DNA from: Vulcanimicrobium sp035943995 | GTDB taxonomy: Bacteria; Vulcanimicrobiota; Vulcanimicrobiia; Vulcanimicrobiales; Vulcanimicrobiaceae | Direction: 5' to 3' | Length of the DNA: 64,000 bases | Assembly: GCA_035943995.1 (NCBI GenBank) | Contig: DASZBS010000097.1 | Coordinates: 1 to 64,000 of the forward strand | Shown here: positions 52,811 to 60,329 of the stretch, one piece after another | Numbering within the stretch: the first letter of the stretch is position 1 | How the letters are laid out: each line of letters starts with the position of its first letter | Program-made: the position numbers and the translations under genes | Notes under the pieces: model-generated | What the model saw: the letters and a program-made list of their open reading frames with translations, nothing else | Databases searched by the model: none | Told to the model about the DNA's origin: nothing

Positions 52811-54158
52811 GAACGGGAATCTCCGAAAGGGCGGTGACGAGGCGGTCGACGTCGGCGCTCGACGTGAGCTCCGTCGCCGTCATGAGGATGCAGTCTTCGA
52901 GCTCGGGATAGAAGCGGCCGAGGTCGATGCCGCCGAGGATCTTGTGCTCTTCGAGCGTCGCGAGCACGGCCGCGGCCCGGCCGGGGACGCGGATGACGAC
53001 CTCGTTGAACGTGGGCGTGCCTTCGAAGCGCGCCGCGAAGCCGGTGAGCGCGGAGACCTTGTCGCGCAGCTCGTTGCTGCGCGCGACGTTGAGCGCGGCG
53101 CAGTCGCGCAAGCCCGTCTTGCCCATCGCGGCGAGGTACACCGTCGCGCACAATGCGCAGTGCGCTTGATTGGTGCAGATGTTCGACGTGGCTTTCTCGC
53201 GGCGGATGTGCTGCTCGCGCGCCTGCAGCGTCAGCACGTACGCGGTCTTGCCGTTGCTGTCGACGGACTTGCCGACGAGCCGGCCAGGGATGCGCCGCAG
53301 ATGCGCGGTGGTGGCGGCGATGAAGCCGACGTGCGGCCCGCCGTACGCGATCGCGTTGCCGAACGATTGCGCCTCGCCGGCGCAGATCTCGGCGCCCCAC
53401 GACGCCGGCGCCGACAACGCCGCGAGCGACATCGCCTCGGCGACGACGCCGATGACGACGGTCTTGGTCGCTTTGATCGTGTCGGCGACGCCCGCCGGCA
53501 GCGCGTCGACCGCGCCGAAGAAGTTGGGCGACTGCACGACCACCGCGGCGTAACGCTGGTCGGCGAGCGCGGCTTCGAGCGACGACAGATCGGTGCGCCC
53601 GTCGGGGCCGTACGGCAGCTCGTCGACGTCGAGCTCGAGACCTTCGGCGTACGTGCGCAGCACCGCGCGATAGTTCGGGTGCACCGCGCTCGACACGAGC
53701 ACGCCTTTGCGACCCGTCGCGTTGACCGCCATGATCACGGCTTCGGCGAGCGCGGTCGCACCGTCGTACACCGACGCGTTGGCGACGTCGAGCCCGGTGA
53801 GCAGCGCGATGTATGTCTGCCACTCATAGATCGCTTGGAGATAGCCTTGCGAGACTTCCGCCTGGTACGGCGTGTACGACGTCAGGAACTCACCGCGCAT
53901 CGCGATCGCGCCGACGACCGGCGGAACGTAGTGCCGGTACGCGCCCGCGCCCAGAAACGACGTGTAGTCGCCGGCGGTGGTGCGCGCCGCGTGGCGGCGG
54001 AAGCGTTCGGCGATCTCGATCTCGCTGAGCTGAGGCGTGACTTCGACGGGCTGGCGCAGCGCGACGGCGTCGGGTACGCGGACGAGGTCGTCCAGCGAAT
54101 CGACGCCGATGACGCGCAGCATCGCCTCGATGTCGCGATCGGTATGCGGCGTGTAAAT
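52791..54158 (-). CDS. gcvPA: Glycine dehydrogenase (decarboxylating) subunit 1; AUU start
   Basis: 455 aa if translation begins at ATT 54156-54158. The conserved family N-terminus (IYTPHTDRDIEAMLRVIG) is encoded upstream of the first ATG (54120-54122). Between the in-frame TGA at 54189-54191 and that ATG there are 22 codons with no ATG, GTG, TTG or CTG; ATT is the one placed exactly at the family start, with GGAG 10 bases upstream. Later: NASVYDGATALAEA, VHPNYRAVLRTYAEG, AQSFGNAIAYGGPHVGF, LTLQAREQHIRREKATSNICTNQ. Overlaps gcvPB by 20 bp. Confidence 0.93.
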   Translation of the reverse strand: MYTPHTDRDIEAMLRVIGVDSLDDLVRVPDAVALRQPVEVTPQLSEIEIAERFRRHAARTTAGDYTSFLGAGAYRHYVPPVVGAIAMRGEFLTSYTPYQAEVSQGYLQAIYEWQTYIALLTGLDVANASVYDGATALAEAVIMAVNATGRKGVLVSSAVHPNYRAVLRTYAEGLELDVDELPYGPDGRTDLSSLEAALADQRYAAVVVQSPNFFGAVDALPAGVADTIKATKTVVIGVVAEAMSLAALSAPASWGAEICAGEAQSFGNAIAYGGPHVGFIAATTAHLRRIPGRLVGKSVDSNGKTAYVLTLQAREQHIRREKATSNICTNQAHCALCATVYLAAMGKTGLRDCAALNVARSNELRDKVSALTGFAARFEGTPTFNEVVIRVPGRAAAVLATLEEHKILGGIDLGRFYPELEDCILMTATELTSSADVDRLVTALSEIPVRAVASV

Positions 54159-54270
54159 TTTAACGGCGCTCCGGCCCCCGGGGGCCCATCACGAATAGTT
54201 GTTTGTGCGAGGTTCCCCGAGGGGGCCCGCAACACCATTTCTCGACCGCGACGGCCGGCGGATGGTTCCG
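54159..54270 (-). promoter_or_regulatory. 112-bp gcvH-gcvPA leader with GC palindromes
   Basis: No ORF. On the + strand a 14-bp perfect palindrome GGCCCCCGGGGGCC at 54173-54186 lies immediately before the GGAG of gcvPA, and a related GGGCCCCC run recurs near 54222-54232. The two can pair alternatively, so translational or transcriptional control of gcvPA is possible. No glycine riboswitch motif was recognised. Confidence 0.5.
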
Positions 54271-54669
54271 CTACGCCGCGGCGATCAGCTGCTCGTACTG
54301 CTCGGGGGACAGGAGGTCGCCGGTCTGGCTCACGTCGGCCAGCTGTACCTTGTAGAACCAGCCGTCACCGTACGGATCGCGGTTGACCGCGGCCGGATCG
54401 CTGTCGAGCCCGTCGTTGATGCCGACGACCTCGCCGCCGACCGGCGTGAAGATGTCCGAGACGGCCTTGACCGACTCGACCACGCCGATGCTGCCGAACT
54501 GCGTGAGCCCGGCGCCCACACGGGGCAGTTCGACGTAGACGATGTCACCCAGCGAGGCCTGCGCGTAGTCGGTGATCCCGACCGTCGCGACGTCGCCGTC
54601 GAGCTTCACCCACTCGTGTTCTTTGCTGTAGAGCAGCCCTGCCGGTACGTTCGCCATCTCGGTGCTCAT
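54271..54669 (-). CDS. gcvH: Glycine cleavage system H protein (lipoyl carrier)
   Basis: 132 aa. Lipoyl lysine K68 in ESVKAVSDIFTPV, standard length. Carries the aminomethyl group between P, T and L subunits. 33 bp after gcvT. Confidence 0.96.
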   Translation of the reverse strand: MSTEMANVPAGLLYSKEHEWVKLDGDVATVGITDYAQASLGDIVYVELPRVGAGLTQFGSIGVVESVKAVSDIFTPVGGEVVGINDGLDSDPAAVNRDPYGDGWFYKVQLADVSQTGDLLSPEQYEQLIAAA

Positions 54670-54702
54670 GGTAGTGGCTTGGACGCCGTGGAACCTTCCG
54701 GC

Positions 54703-55824
54703 TTATGCCGGCTTCGGGCGCTTGTAGAATTGGACCGGGACGACGACGCCGGGATGGCGCGTGCCGCGGACCTCGACTTCGAGCGGCGTACCGTCGGCCG
54801 CCGCCGACGGCTCGACCAGCGCGGTCGCGATGTTCTTACCGACGGCGGGGCCGAACGAGCCGCTGCGAATCTCGCCAACGCGCGTGCCTGCGGCGAACAC
54901 CGGGTAGCCGGCGCGCGCCGGGACGCGGCCTTCCATCGTGAGCCCGACGATGCGCGCGTAGTCGCCGGCGTCGCGCTGCGCGGCGAGCGCGTCGCGGCCG
55001 CAGAACTCGGGCTTGTCGAACTTGATCGCCCACGCCATGCCGGCTTGCAGCGGCGTGATCTCTTCGGTCATCTCGTGGCCGTACAGCGGCATCCCCGCTT
55101 CGAGGCGGAGCACGTCGCGCGCACCCAGGCCGCACGCCTCGAGACCGGCCTCGCGGTTCTCGGCGAGCAGCGCATCCCACACGGGCGTGGCTTCTTCGGA
55201 CGGCAAGAAGATCTCGAAACCGTCCTCGCCGGTGTAGCCCGTGCGCGCGATCACGACCGGCTCGCGCAAGCCTTTCACGCGCGTCTCGGCGCAGGCGTAG
55301 TATTTCATCGAGGCGAGGTCGGCTTCGATGTACGGCTGCAGCCACTCGACCGAGCGCGGGCCTTGGATCGCGATGAGCGCGCGGTCGCCGTGCAGGTTCG
55401 TCGCCTTGACGTCGCCGGACAGGTTGCCGCTGACGTGCGCCCACATCTTGTCGGCGTTGCCGGCGTTGACGACGAGCAGCCAGCGGTTCTCGTCGAGCCG
55501 GTAGAAGATGACGTCGTCGTGTGCGCCGCCCTGCTCGTTGGTGAAGATGTTGTAGCGCGCCTGACCGGGCTTCATGTTCGCGACCTTGTTAACGGTCAGC
55601 GACTCCGCCCAGGTGCCGACGTCGGCGCCGCGGAGGTCGAACTGCGCCATGTGCGAGAGGTCGAACAGCCCCGCTCGCTTGCGGACGGCCTCGTGCTCCT
55701 TGAGGATGCTCGAGTACTGCACGGGCATCTCGAACCCGCCGAACGGCACGATCCGCGCCCCGAGCGCCAGATGTGCATCGTAGAGCGCGGTGCGGCGAAG
55801 TGTGCCGTTGATCTCGGTGGTCAT
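54703..55824 (-). CDS. gcvT: Aminomethyltransferase (T-protein)
   Basis: 373 aa. Seen: RTALYDAHLALGARIVPFGGFEMPVQYSS, GLFDLSHMAQFDLRG, DDVIFYRLDE, RTGYTGEDGFEIFLP, LRLEAGMPLYGHEM. Transfers the methylene to tetrahydrofolate. Only 59 bp separate its ATG from the next upstream gene stop, so the operon promoter lies in that gap or in the neighbour. A degraded copy of its first ~38 codons lies at 57870-57980. Confidence 0.96.
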   Translation of the reverse strand: MTTEINGTLRRTALYDAHLALGARIVPFGGFEMPVQYSSILKEHEAVRKRAGLFDLSHMAQFDLRGADVGTWAESLTVNKVANMKPGQARYNIFTNEQGGAHDDVIFYRLDENRWLLVVNAGNADKMWAHVSGNLSGDVKATNLHGDRALIAIQGPRSVEWLQPYIEADLASMKYYACAETRVKGLREPVVIARTGYTGEDGFEIFLPSEEATPVWDALLAENREAGLEACGLGARDVLRLEAGMPLYGHEMTEEITPLQAGMAWAIKFDKPEFCGRDALAAQRDAGDYARIVGLTMEGRVPARAGYPVFAAGTRVGEIRSGSFGPAVGKNIATALVEPSAAADGTPLEVEVRGTRHPGVVVPVQFYKRPKPA

Positions 55825-55883
55825 GGAAGGACGGTGCTACGACAGGCTGGCCCCGCCCTTCGCGGTCGCGGAGGCGACGACGC

Positions 55884-56999
55884 TTACTGGGTATTTTGGG
55901 GCTTTGCCGGGCCGCGGTTCGTGACGTCCGCGTCGGCACGACGCACCTGCGCGTAGTAGGCAATGCACCATTGGCTCGCCGCGACATCGTCGTATGGGTC
56001 GTTCGAAAGACCTCGCTCATTAAGGTTTCGCTCGATGATGCAGTCCACTTGATTCTGGAGGTCCGAGAGAGCTTCGTCGAGCACGCGGCGTTGCGTTCCG
56101 GCACCCGTGCCCACGGAAAGCCGACGCGCATGACCTACGATGTGGTGTCCGTTGCCGCCGACTTGCATCAATTTCGCCGCGTCGCAGTAATAAACGTCAA
56201 CCGCGATGTCAGCCGTGTTCGGAATGCCGACCAATGAGACGCCCGCACCCCCGACCTTATAGATTGTCCCCCACGGCTGCGGCTGCGAAAAGCTCAGCGC
56301 GCTCGCCGTAAGCACAGCCCGTAGGGGGTCGAGATTGGCCGCTGCAAGAGATCCTTGGCCGTCGACGAGCATCTTGCTTGCGCTTCCCTTGCATAGATTC
56401 GCTTTAGAATCAATCGTCTTCACCTCCGTGATCGCAAGCTCACGCTCCAAACGACCGTTGATGATGTCAGCATTGTCGCCAAAAATCGGTAGATACGCAA
56501 CATTTGGGAACGCCGTCACCGCGAACAACGCTGACCAATCCGCCGCTCGAAGCGTTTCAAGTGAACCGGTTATTGATCCGCCAATTTTAACGCCGAATGA
56601 GGTCCCGGATGATAAAGACGCCGTGGCGGCCGAAACGGTATAGCCGTTCACGGTAACGAGGTTGACGTTTCCGTTTTTACATGCAGTTGCAACGATGGTA
56701 GGCTGCGCACTTCCCGGCGCAAGACGAGATTCTACATCGCCCAGAGGATCCGGCGACAATCGGTCATCGATGAGGAGAGCCCTCTCGGCCAACTTTGCCT
56801 GGATAACGCGTTTGACAGCGTCGATGTCCGGCGTCGTGCAGGGCTGACCACCTGAGCTTGCGATCGGCATGACGTAGGTCGGAACTGTAGGATTCGGAGC
56901 CGCAACCGAAGGCCGGGATAATGTGACGGCGGTAACCACCGCTACCGCCGCGGCGAAGATTGGAGGCCCGACCTGAGTCGAGAGCTGGAAAAGTTTCAT
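55884..56999 (-). CDS. Secreted protein of unknown family (AT-richer island)
   Basis: 371 aa. N-terminal hydrophobic segment MKLFQLSTQVGPPIFAAAVAVVTAVTLSRPSVAA gives a signal peptide or anchor. Two related modules with SPDPLGDVESRLAPG and SNDPYDDVAASQWC; several cysteines. Not recognised. It uses more A/T-ending codons than the glycine cleavage genes. Lies between gcvT and a duplicated gcvT 5' fragment. Confidence 0.7.
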   Translation of the reverse strand: MKLFQLSTQVGPPIFAAAVAVVTAVTLSRPSVAAPNPTVPTYVMPIASSGGQPCTTPDIDAVKRVIQAKLAERALLIDDRLSPDPLGDVESRLAPGSAQPTIVATACKNGNVNLVTVNGYTVSAATASLSSGTSFGVKIGGSITGSLETLRAADWSALFAVTAFPNVAYLPIFGDNADIINGRLERELAITEVKTIDSKANLCKGSASKMLVDGQGSLAAANLDPLRAVLTASALSFSQPQPWGTIYKVGGAGVSLVGIPNTADIAVDVYYCDAAKLMQVGGNGHHIVGHARRLSVGTGAGTQRRVLDEALSDLQNQVDCIIERNLNERGLSNDPYDDVAASQWCIAYYAQVRRADADVTNRGPAKPQNTQ

Positions 57000-57125
57000 A
57001 AACTACACCTTCACGGTCATCTCTTATTACGCTCACGATACGCCCACGCGGTTTCACACGGGTTACGGCCCCATATGCAGAACTACGCGCCGGTGGAGAG
57101 CTCGACACCGTATCGCCGCACCGAA

Positions 57126-57761
57126 TTAATCCGTGCTGTTCTTGTCTGCGAAGCGGTTGACAACGAACGCTCCTTGTCCCAAGCCGACCAAGGCCAGTAA
57201 TGCGGCATCTATATTGGGGTACGATGTCGCTGTTGCGTCCGCGAAGGCGGGATGCGCTTGCAAGACGGTGTACACGTACACCGCCGCCGCGACGACAGTC
57301 CACGCCAGCATTTGTGCCTTTGGTAGAGATAACGCGTCAACGCCGGCGTCCTGAACGAACGCGCGCAGCGACAAGCGTTGATCAGCAGCAGCGACGGCGC
57401 CCTGCGGCTGTCCCTTTGCACGCGAAACAGCAGTCGCCGTAATGCTGAGGCCCATGAGAAGCAGCAGATTGTCCGGAAACTTCGGACCTTTGTTCGTTAC
57501 GTTATACTTCGGCGGACAGACGGCAACTTTGGGAATGTCTTTCGCCGTGCACCAATTGAACACTCCGGCGGGGCCGCCAGCGTGCGCTGTGAAGAGATAT
57601 CCGTACGTAAACAGTGCGACCTCGGTCCAAATAAAGAATTGGAGCTTTGCAGTGCTGTAAAGACCGTCGGTCTGGAGCATCCCCGGTACCCGGAATGCTA
57701 ATGCCGCAAGGATGAAAATGGCCGCAAGCCCCGCGGCTATCGCAACAGGATCAATTTGCAT
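57126..57761 (-). CDS. Integral membrane protein with internal duplication
   Basis: 211 aa, ATG at 57761 with AGGAGG nine bases upstream. Five hydrophobic stretches. Two halves share a module: S-x2-K-x-Q-x3-W-T (STAKLQFFIWTEVALFTYGYL; SLPKAQMLAWTVVAAAVYVY), then ...P-x4-LL-x-L-x-G-L (FPDNLLLLMGLSITATAVSRAKG; YPNIDAALLALVGLGQGAFVVNRF). The module is seen in scattered hypothetical proteins. Same AT-richer island. Confidence 0.72.
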   Translation of the reverse strand: MQIDPVAIAAGLAAIFILAALAFRVPGMLQTDGLYSTAKLQFFIWTEVALFTYGYLFTAHAGGPAGVFNWCTAKDIPKVAVCPPKYNVTNKGPKFPDNLLLLMGLSITATAVSRAKGQPQGAVAAADQRLSLRAFVQDAGVDALSLPKAQMLAWTVVAAAVYVYTVLQAHPAFADATATSYPNIDAALLALVGLGQGAFVVNRFADKNSTD

Positions 57762-57869
57762 CGCATGGTCCCTCCTAGTGAGAATCATAGGACCAAACGG
57801 TTTCAAGTCCGTAACAGTAGGAACTCGGCACCACCTCGGATCCACCACACTACATCCCAATTTTTGTCG

Positions 57870-57980
57870 AACGACTACACCGCCATCTCGAATCGCCGAA
57901 CGGCACGGTCCGTGCCCCGAGCGCTAGATGTGCATCGTAGGCGCGGCGCAGCGAAGCGTGCCGTTGAACTCGGCGGTCAG
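57870..57980 (-). pseudogene. gcvT: Degraded copy of the 5' end of gcvT
   Basis: 57895-57980 aligns with 55738-55824 (the intact gcvT start) over 87 bp with nine substitutions and one deletion; weaker similarity extends to about 57870. The ATG is lost (CTG) and the 1-bp deletion shifts frame, leaving YDAHLALGARTVPFG recognisable. Same orientation as gcvT, 2.1 kb upstream. It marks a duplication associated with the two genes in between. Confidence 0.85.
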
Positions 57981-58046
57981 TAGTAGCCGGGCGGTACGTT
58001 GGACGTGCCGCGCCCTGTCCGTCGCAACGCACTCGAACGACTCGCC

Positions 58047-58637
58047 CTATTCGGTATATTCGGCTTCCTGGCGCCGGCAATGCTCGTCGACTAGCTCCTG
58101 CAGCGTTCTTTCGTCGAGCAAGGTGCGCTCGTCGATCAGCGGCGCCGGCACATCCCGAGTGCCGGTGATGGCGAAATATCCGGTTGCATTCGGAATGTTG
58201 TGGACGTTCGGAGGAATGACCAAGCGTAACGCTCTTTCACCGAAAAACACCTGTTCTTTGCCATTTGACGTCTGGGCTCCGGGAGGGGGGTCACCCCAAT
58301 CGTCATGTTTGCCGTGCAGATTCTTGTCCACGAGGCACGAGAATGCTTGGAACAGATAGAGCCACGCTGCCCGGTGTACGTTCGCGAAGTCGTTAGCGTT
58401 GAATGCGTTCATGTCGCCGGTCGGGTACGCGAGCTCGATCAAGGTTGCGAATCGCTCGATATAATCGTCCGGCTTGAGATAGAATTGCTTTACGACCCCA
58501 AGGTACGAAAGAGCGAAACCTCGGTCGTTCAGCATCCTGTTCGCCAGCATACGTCCCGCGTCGAGCGTCTGCGCTCGGCGCCAAGACGGTGGCGTGTTCT
58601 TCTCCCCGTCGATATACGGATCGGGCCAATCGGTCAT
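58047..58637 (-). CDS. Unknown paralog A (MTDWP...VHNIPN-x-TG family)
   Basis: 196 aa, ATG at 58637 with AAGGAG spaced 8. Shares with the next gene: N-terminal MTDWP..Y, W-R-x-Q-x-L-x-AGR-x-LANR-x4-DR-x-FA-x2-YLG-x-VK-x2-Y, NDFAN-x-HRAAWL-x-L-x2-AF-x2-LVDK, DWG-x-PP, and VHNIPN(A/S)TG-x-F-x-I. No signal peptide or membrane segment. Family not recognised. Confidence 0.75.
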   Translation of the reverse strand: MTDWPDPYIDGEKNTPPSWRRAQTLDAGRMLANRMLNDRGFALSYLGVVKQFYLKPDDYIERFATLIELAYPTGDMNAFNANDFANVHRAAWLYLFQAFSCLVDKNLHGKHDDWGDPPPGAQTSNGKEQVFFGERALRLVIPPNVHNIPNATGYFAITGTRDVPAPLIDERTLLDERTLQELVDEHCRRQEAEYTE

Positions 58638-58665
58638 CTCGGACTCCTTATGTGAAGAATATCTT

Positions 58666-59235
58666 TCAGCGATTGACGGGCGCCGCAGCGATGTCCTCGG
58701 TGCTAATGTTGAAGAACCCCGTCGAATTCGGAATATTGTGGACGTTGTAGAACCACCAGGTTGCCGCTGCACGGTCGTCTCCGGCGTTCCTTGCCTGCAC
58801 CAAGCCGTCATCACCGCGCGAAATTCCCCGATGAGGTGTCGGTGCCTCGACCATCGGCGGGTTACCCCAATCTGAGGTCCCCGCTGTATCGACGTGAGGA
58901 CACTTGTCCACGAGGAGAGCAAACGCGTTGGCGAGTTGCAACCATGCTGCTCGATGGCAATTTGCGAAGTCGTTCGAGTTGCAACCCTGCGTCGTGAACG
59001 TCAGGTGTGCATCGTGTATCGCCGTCTCGATCAAAGCGAGATACTCGGCCGAATGCTCGCCACGATCGGCATAGTACTCCTTCACCGTGCCGAGGTAATT
59101 TTCTGCAAACGAGCGATCGGCGAAGATGCGGTTTGCCAATACACGCCCCGCCTGCAAAACCTGATCCCTCGTCCAATGTGGCACTCCGGGATTGAGCGGC
59201 CCAACAGCGTCGTATTCAGGTGGCCAATCAGTCAT
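58666..59235 (-). CDS. Unknown paralog B (MTDWP...VHNIPN-x-TG family)
   Basis: 189 aa, ATG at 59235. Clear tandem paralog of the gene at 58047-58637 with the same ordered motifs (see that entry); 28 bp separate them. The middle region differs most. No strong Shine-Dalgarno ahead of this start. Divergent from a SARP-like regulator, which suggests co-regulation. Confidence 0.75.
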   Translation of the reverse strand: MTDWPPEYDAVGPLNPGVPHWTRDQVLQAGRVLANRIFADRSFAENYLGTVKEYYADRGEHSAEYLALIETAIHDAHLTFTTQGCNSNDFANCHRAAWLQLANAFALLVDKCPHVDTAGTSDWGNPPMVEAPTPHRGISRGDDGLVQARNAGDDRAAATWWFYNVHNIPNSTGFFNISTEDIAAAPVNR

Positions 59236-59484
59236 GACTAATCACGCTTTCGTCAGGGAATGGGGAGCGTAATCATACATCGCGACGGTTACGACCCGGT
59301 TTCAACAGCGGGCGACATTGACGCGTCTTTCGTCCGGGCGAGGCCGTTTGCGGGATTCCTCAGGCGGCGCTCTTTCCAACGTTCCGACCACTGCCGCTCC
59401 CGGGCAGCAGATCGACCGACCACACCGACGATCTACGGGGTTTCCACGATAGCGCGCCGCGCGACCCCGAGCTACCGTTTTGGG
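59236..59484. promoter_or_regulatory. 249-bp divergent control region (paralogs / SARP regulator)
   Basis: Between the leftward paralog B start and the rightward SARP gene start. A 75-codon in-frame extension of the SARP gene runs through it from an ATG at 59260, but it does not look protein-like. Promoters for both are expected. No recognised operator. Confidence 0.45.
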
Positions 59485-60327
59485 GTGATCGAGCGAACGG
59501 ACCACTTGGCGCAACTTCTCCACGAAGCGATTTTGGTCGCGGAGCGGACCCGCGACCGAACAGTGCTGCGGCACCTGCGCGGAGCCCGTCTTTCGCTGCA
59601 CGAGTCGTTCGATACTGACGTGCCGATCCGCGTCGATATCATCTCGGGACGGGTTTTCGCGCGCGGGCTCCCGATTGCGTTCTCCCGTGCCGAGCTTGCA
59701 GTGGTCATCGCCCTCGCCCTCAATGAGCGCGGTGTCCCGAGCGAACTCTTGGCTGAAGATCTCTACCCCAATGCTGACATCACTGCGGCGGCGAATACAT
59801 TGAAAGTGAACGTTCATCGAGTTCGCCGCCGAGCCGGGTCACACAACGTGATTCGGCACGCTGACGGCCGGTATCGTTTGGGAGAGACAATTGACGTCGA
59901 TCTTCCGCGAGCCGAATCTGAGCTCCGATGCCTTCGGCTTGGCAGATGTCTCACGAGCGAGGCGCGGGACCGGATGGAGCGCCTGCGACGGCGGGTTCTC
60001 GAGGGACGCCCTGCGTTCATCCTGCAATGGTCGTGGTTCGACGAAACCGAACAGCGGTTGCGAGAACTGGGCCGGGAGCTGACCCTACTTCTGGCGCGAG
60101 ATGCACTCGACGAAGAACACTATCAGCGCGCGCTAGAGCTCGTAGCGGAGCTCGGCCGCGAAGATCCTCTCGATGAGGTCGCAGCAGAGATCGCGATTCG
60201 CGCATTTCTCCTCGCCGGCGACCATGCGGCAGCTGTGCTGCACTATCGCCGCTACGCCTCGGTGCTTCAGCGCGAGATTAATTCACGCCCATCCGAGGAT
60301 TTGCGCGCGCTCGTCCGCGAAGCATGA
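59485..60327 (+). CDS. SARP-like regulator (winged HTH plus BTAD)
   Basis: About 280 aa from GTG 59485 (an upstream ATG at 59260 is less likely). OmpR-like winged helix (FSRAELAVVIALALNERGVPSELLAEDLYPNADITAAANTLKVNVHRVRRRAG) followed by BTAD-type helical repeats (YQRALELVAELGREDPLDEVAAEIAIRAFLLAGDHAAAVLHYRRYASVLQREI). Transcriptional activator type. Convergent by 2 bp with the solute-binding gene. Confidence 0.8.
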   Translation: MIERTDHLAQLLHEAILVAERTRDRTVLRHLRGARLSLHESFDTDVPIRVDIISGRVFARGLPIAFSRAELAVVIALALNERGVPSELLAEDLYPNADITAAANTLKVNVHRVRRRAGSHNVIRHADGRYRLGETIDVDLPRAESELRCLRLGRCLTSEARDRMERLRRRVLEGRPAFILQWSWFDETEQRLRELGRELTLLLARDALDEEHYQRALELVAELGREDPLDEVAAEIAIRAFLLAGDHAAAVLHYRRYASVLQREINSRPSEDLRALVREA

Positions 60328-60329
60328 TG

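Noticed and set aside
55825..55883. A glycine riboswitch ahead of gcvT
   Set aside because: The 59-bp gap is too short for a tandem glycine aptamer and no conserved core was recognised.
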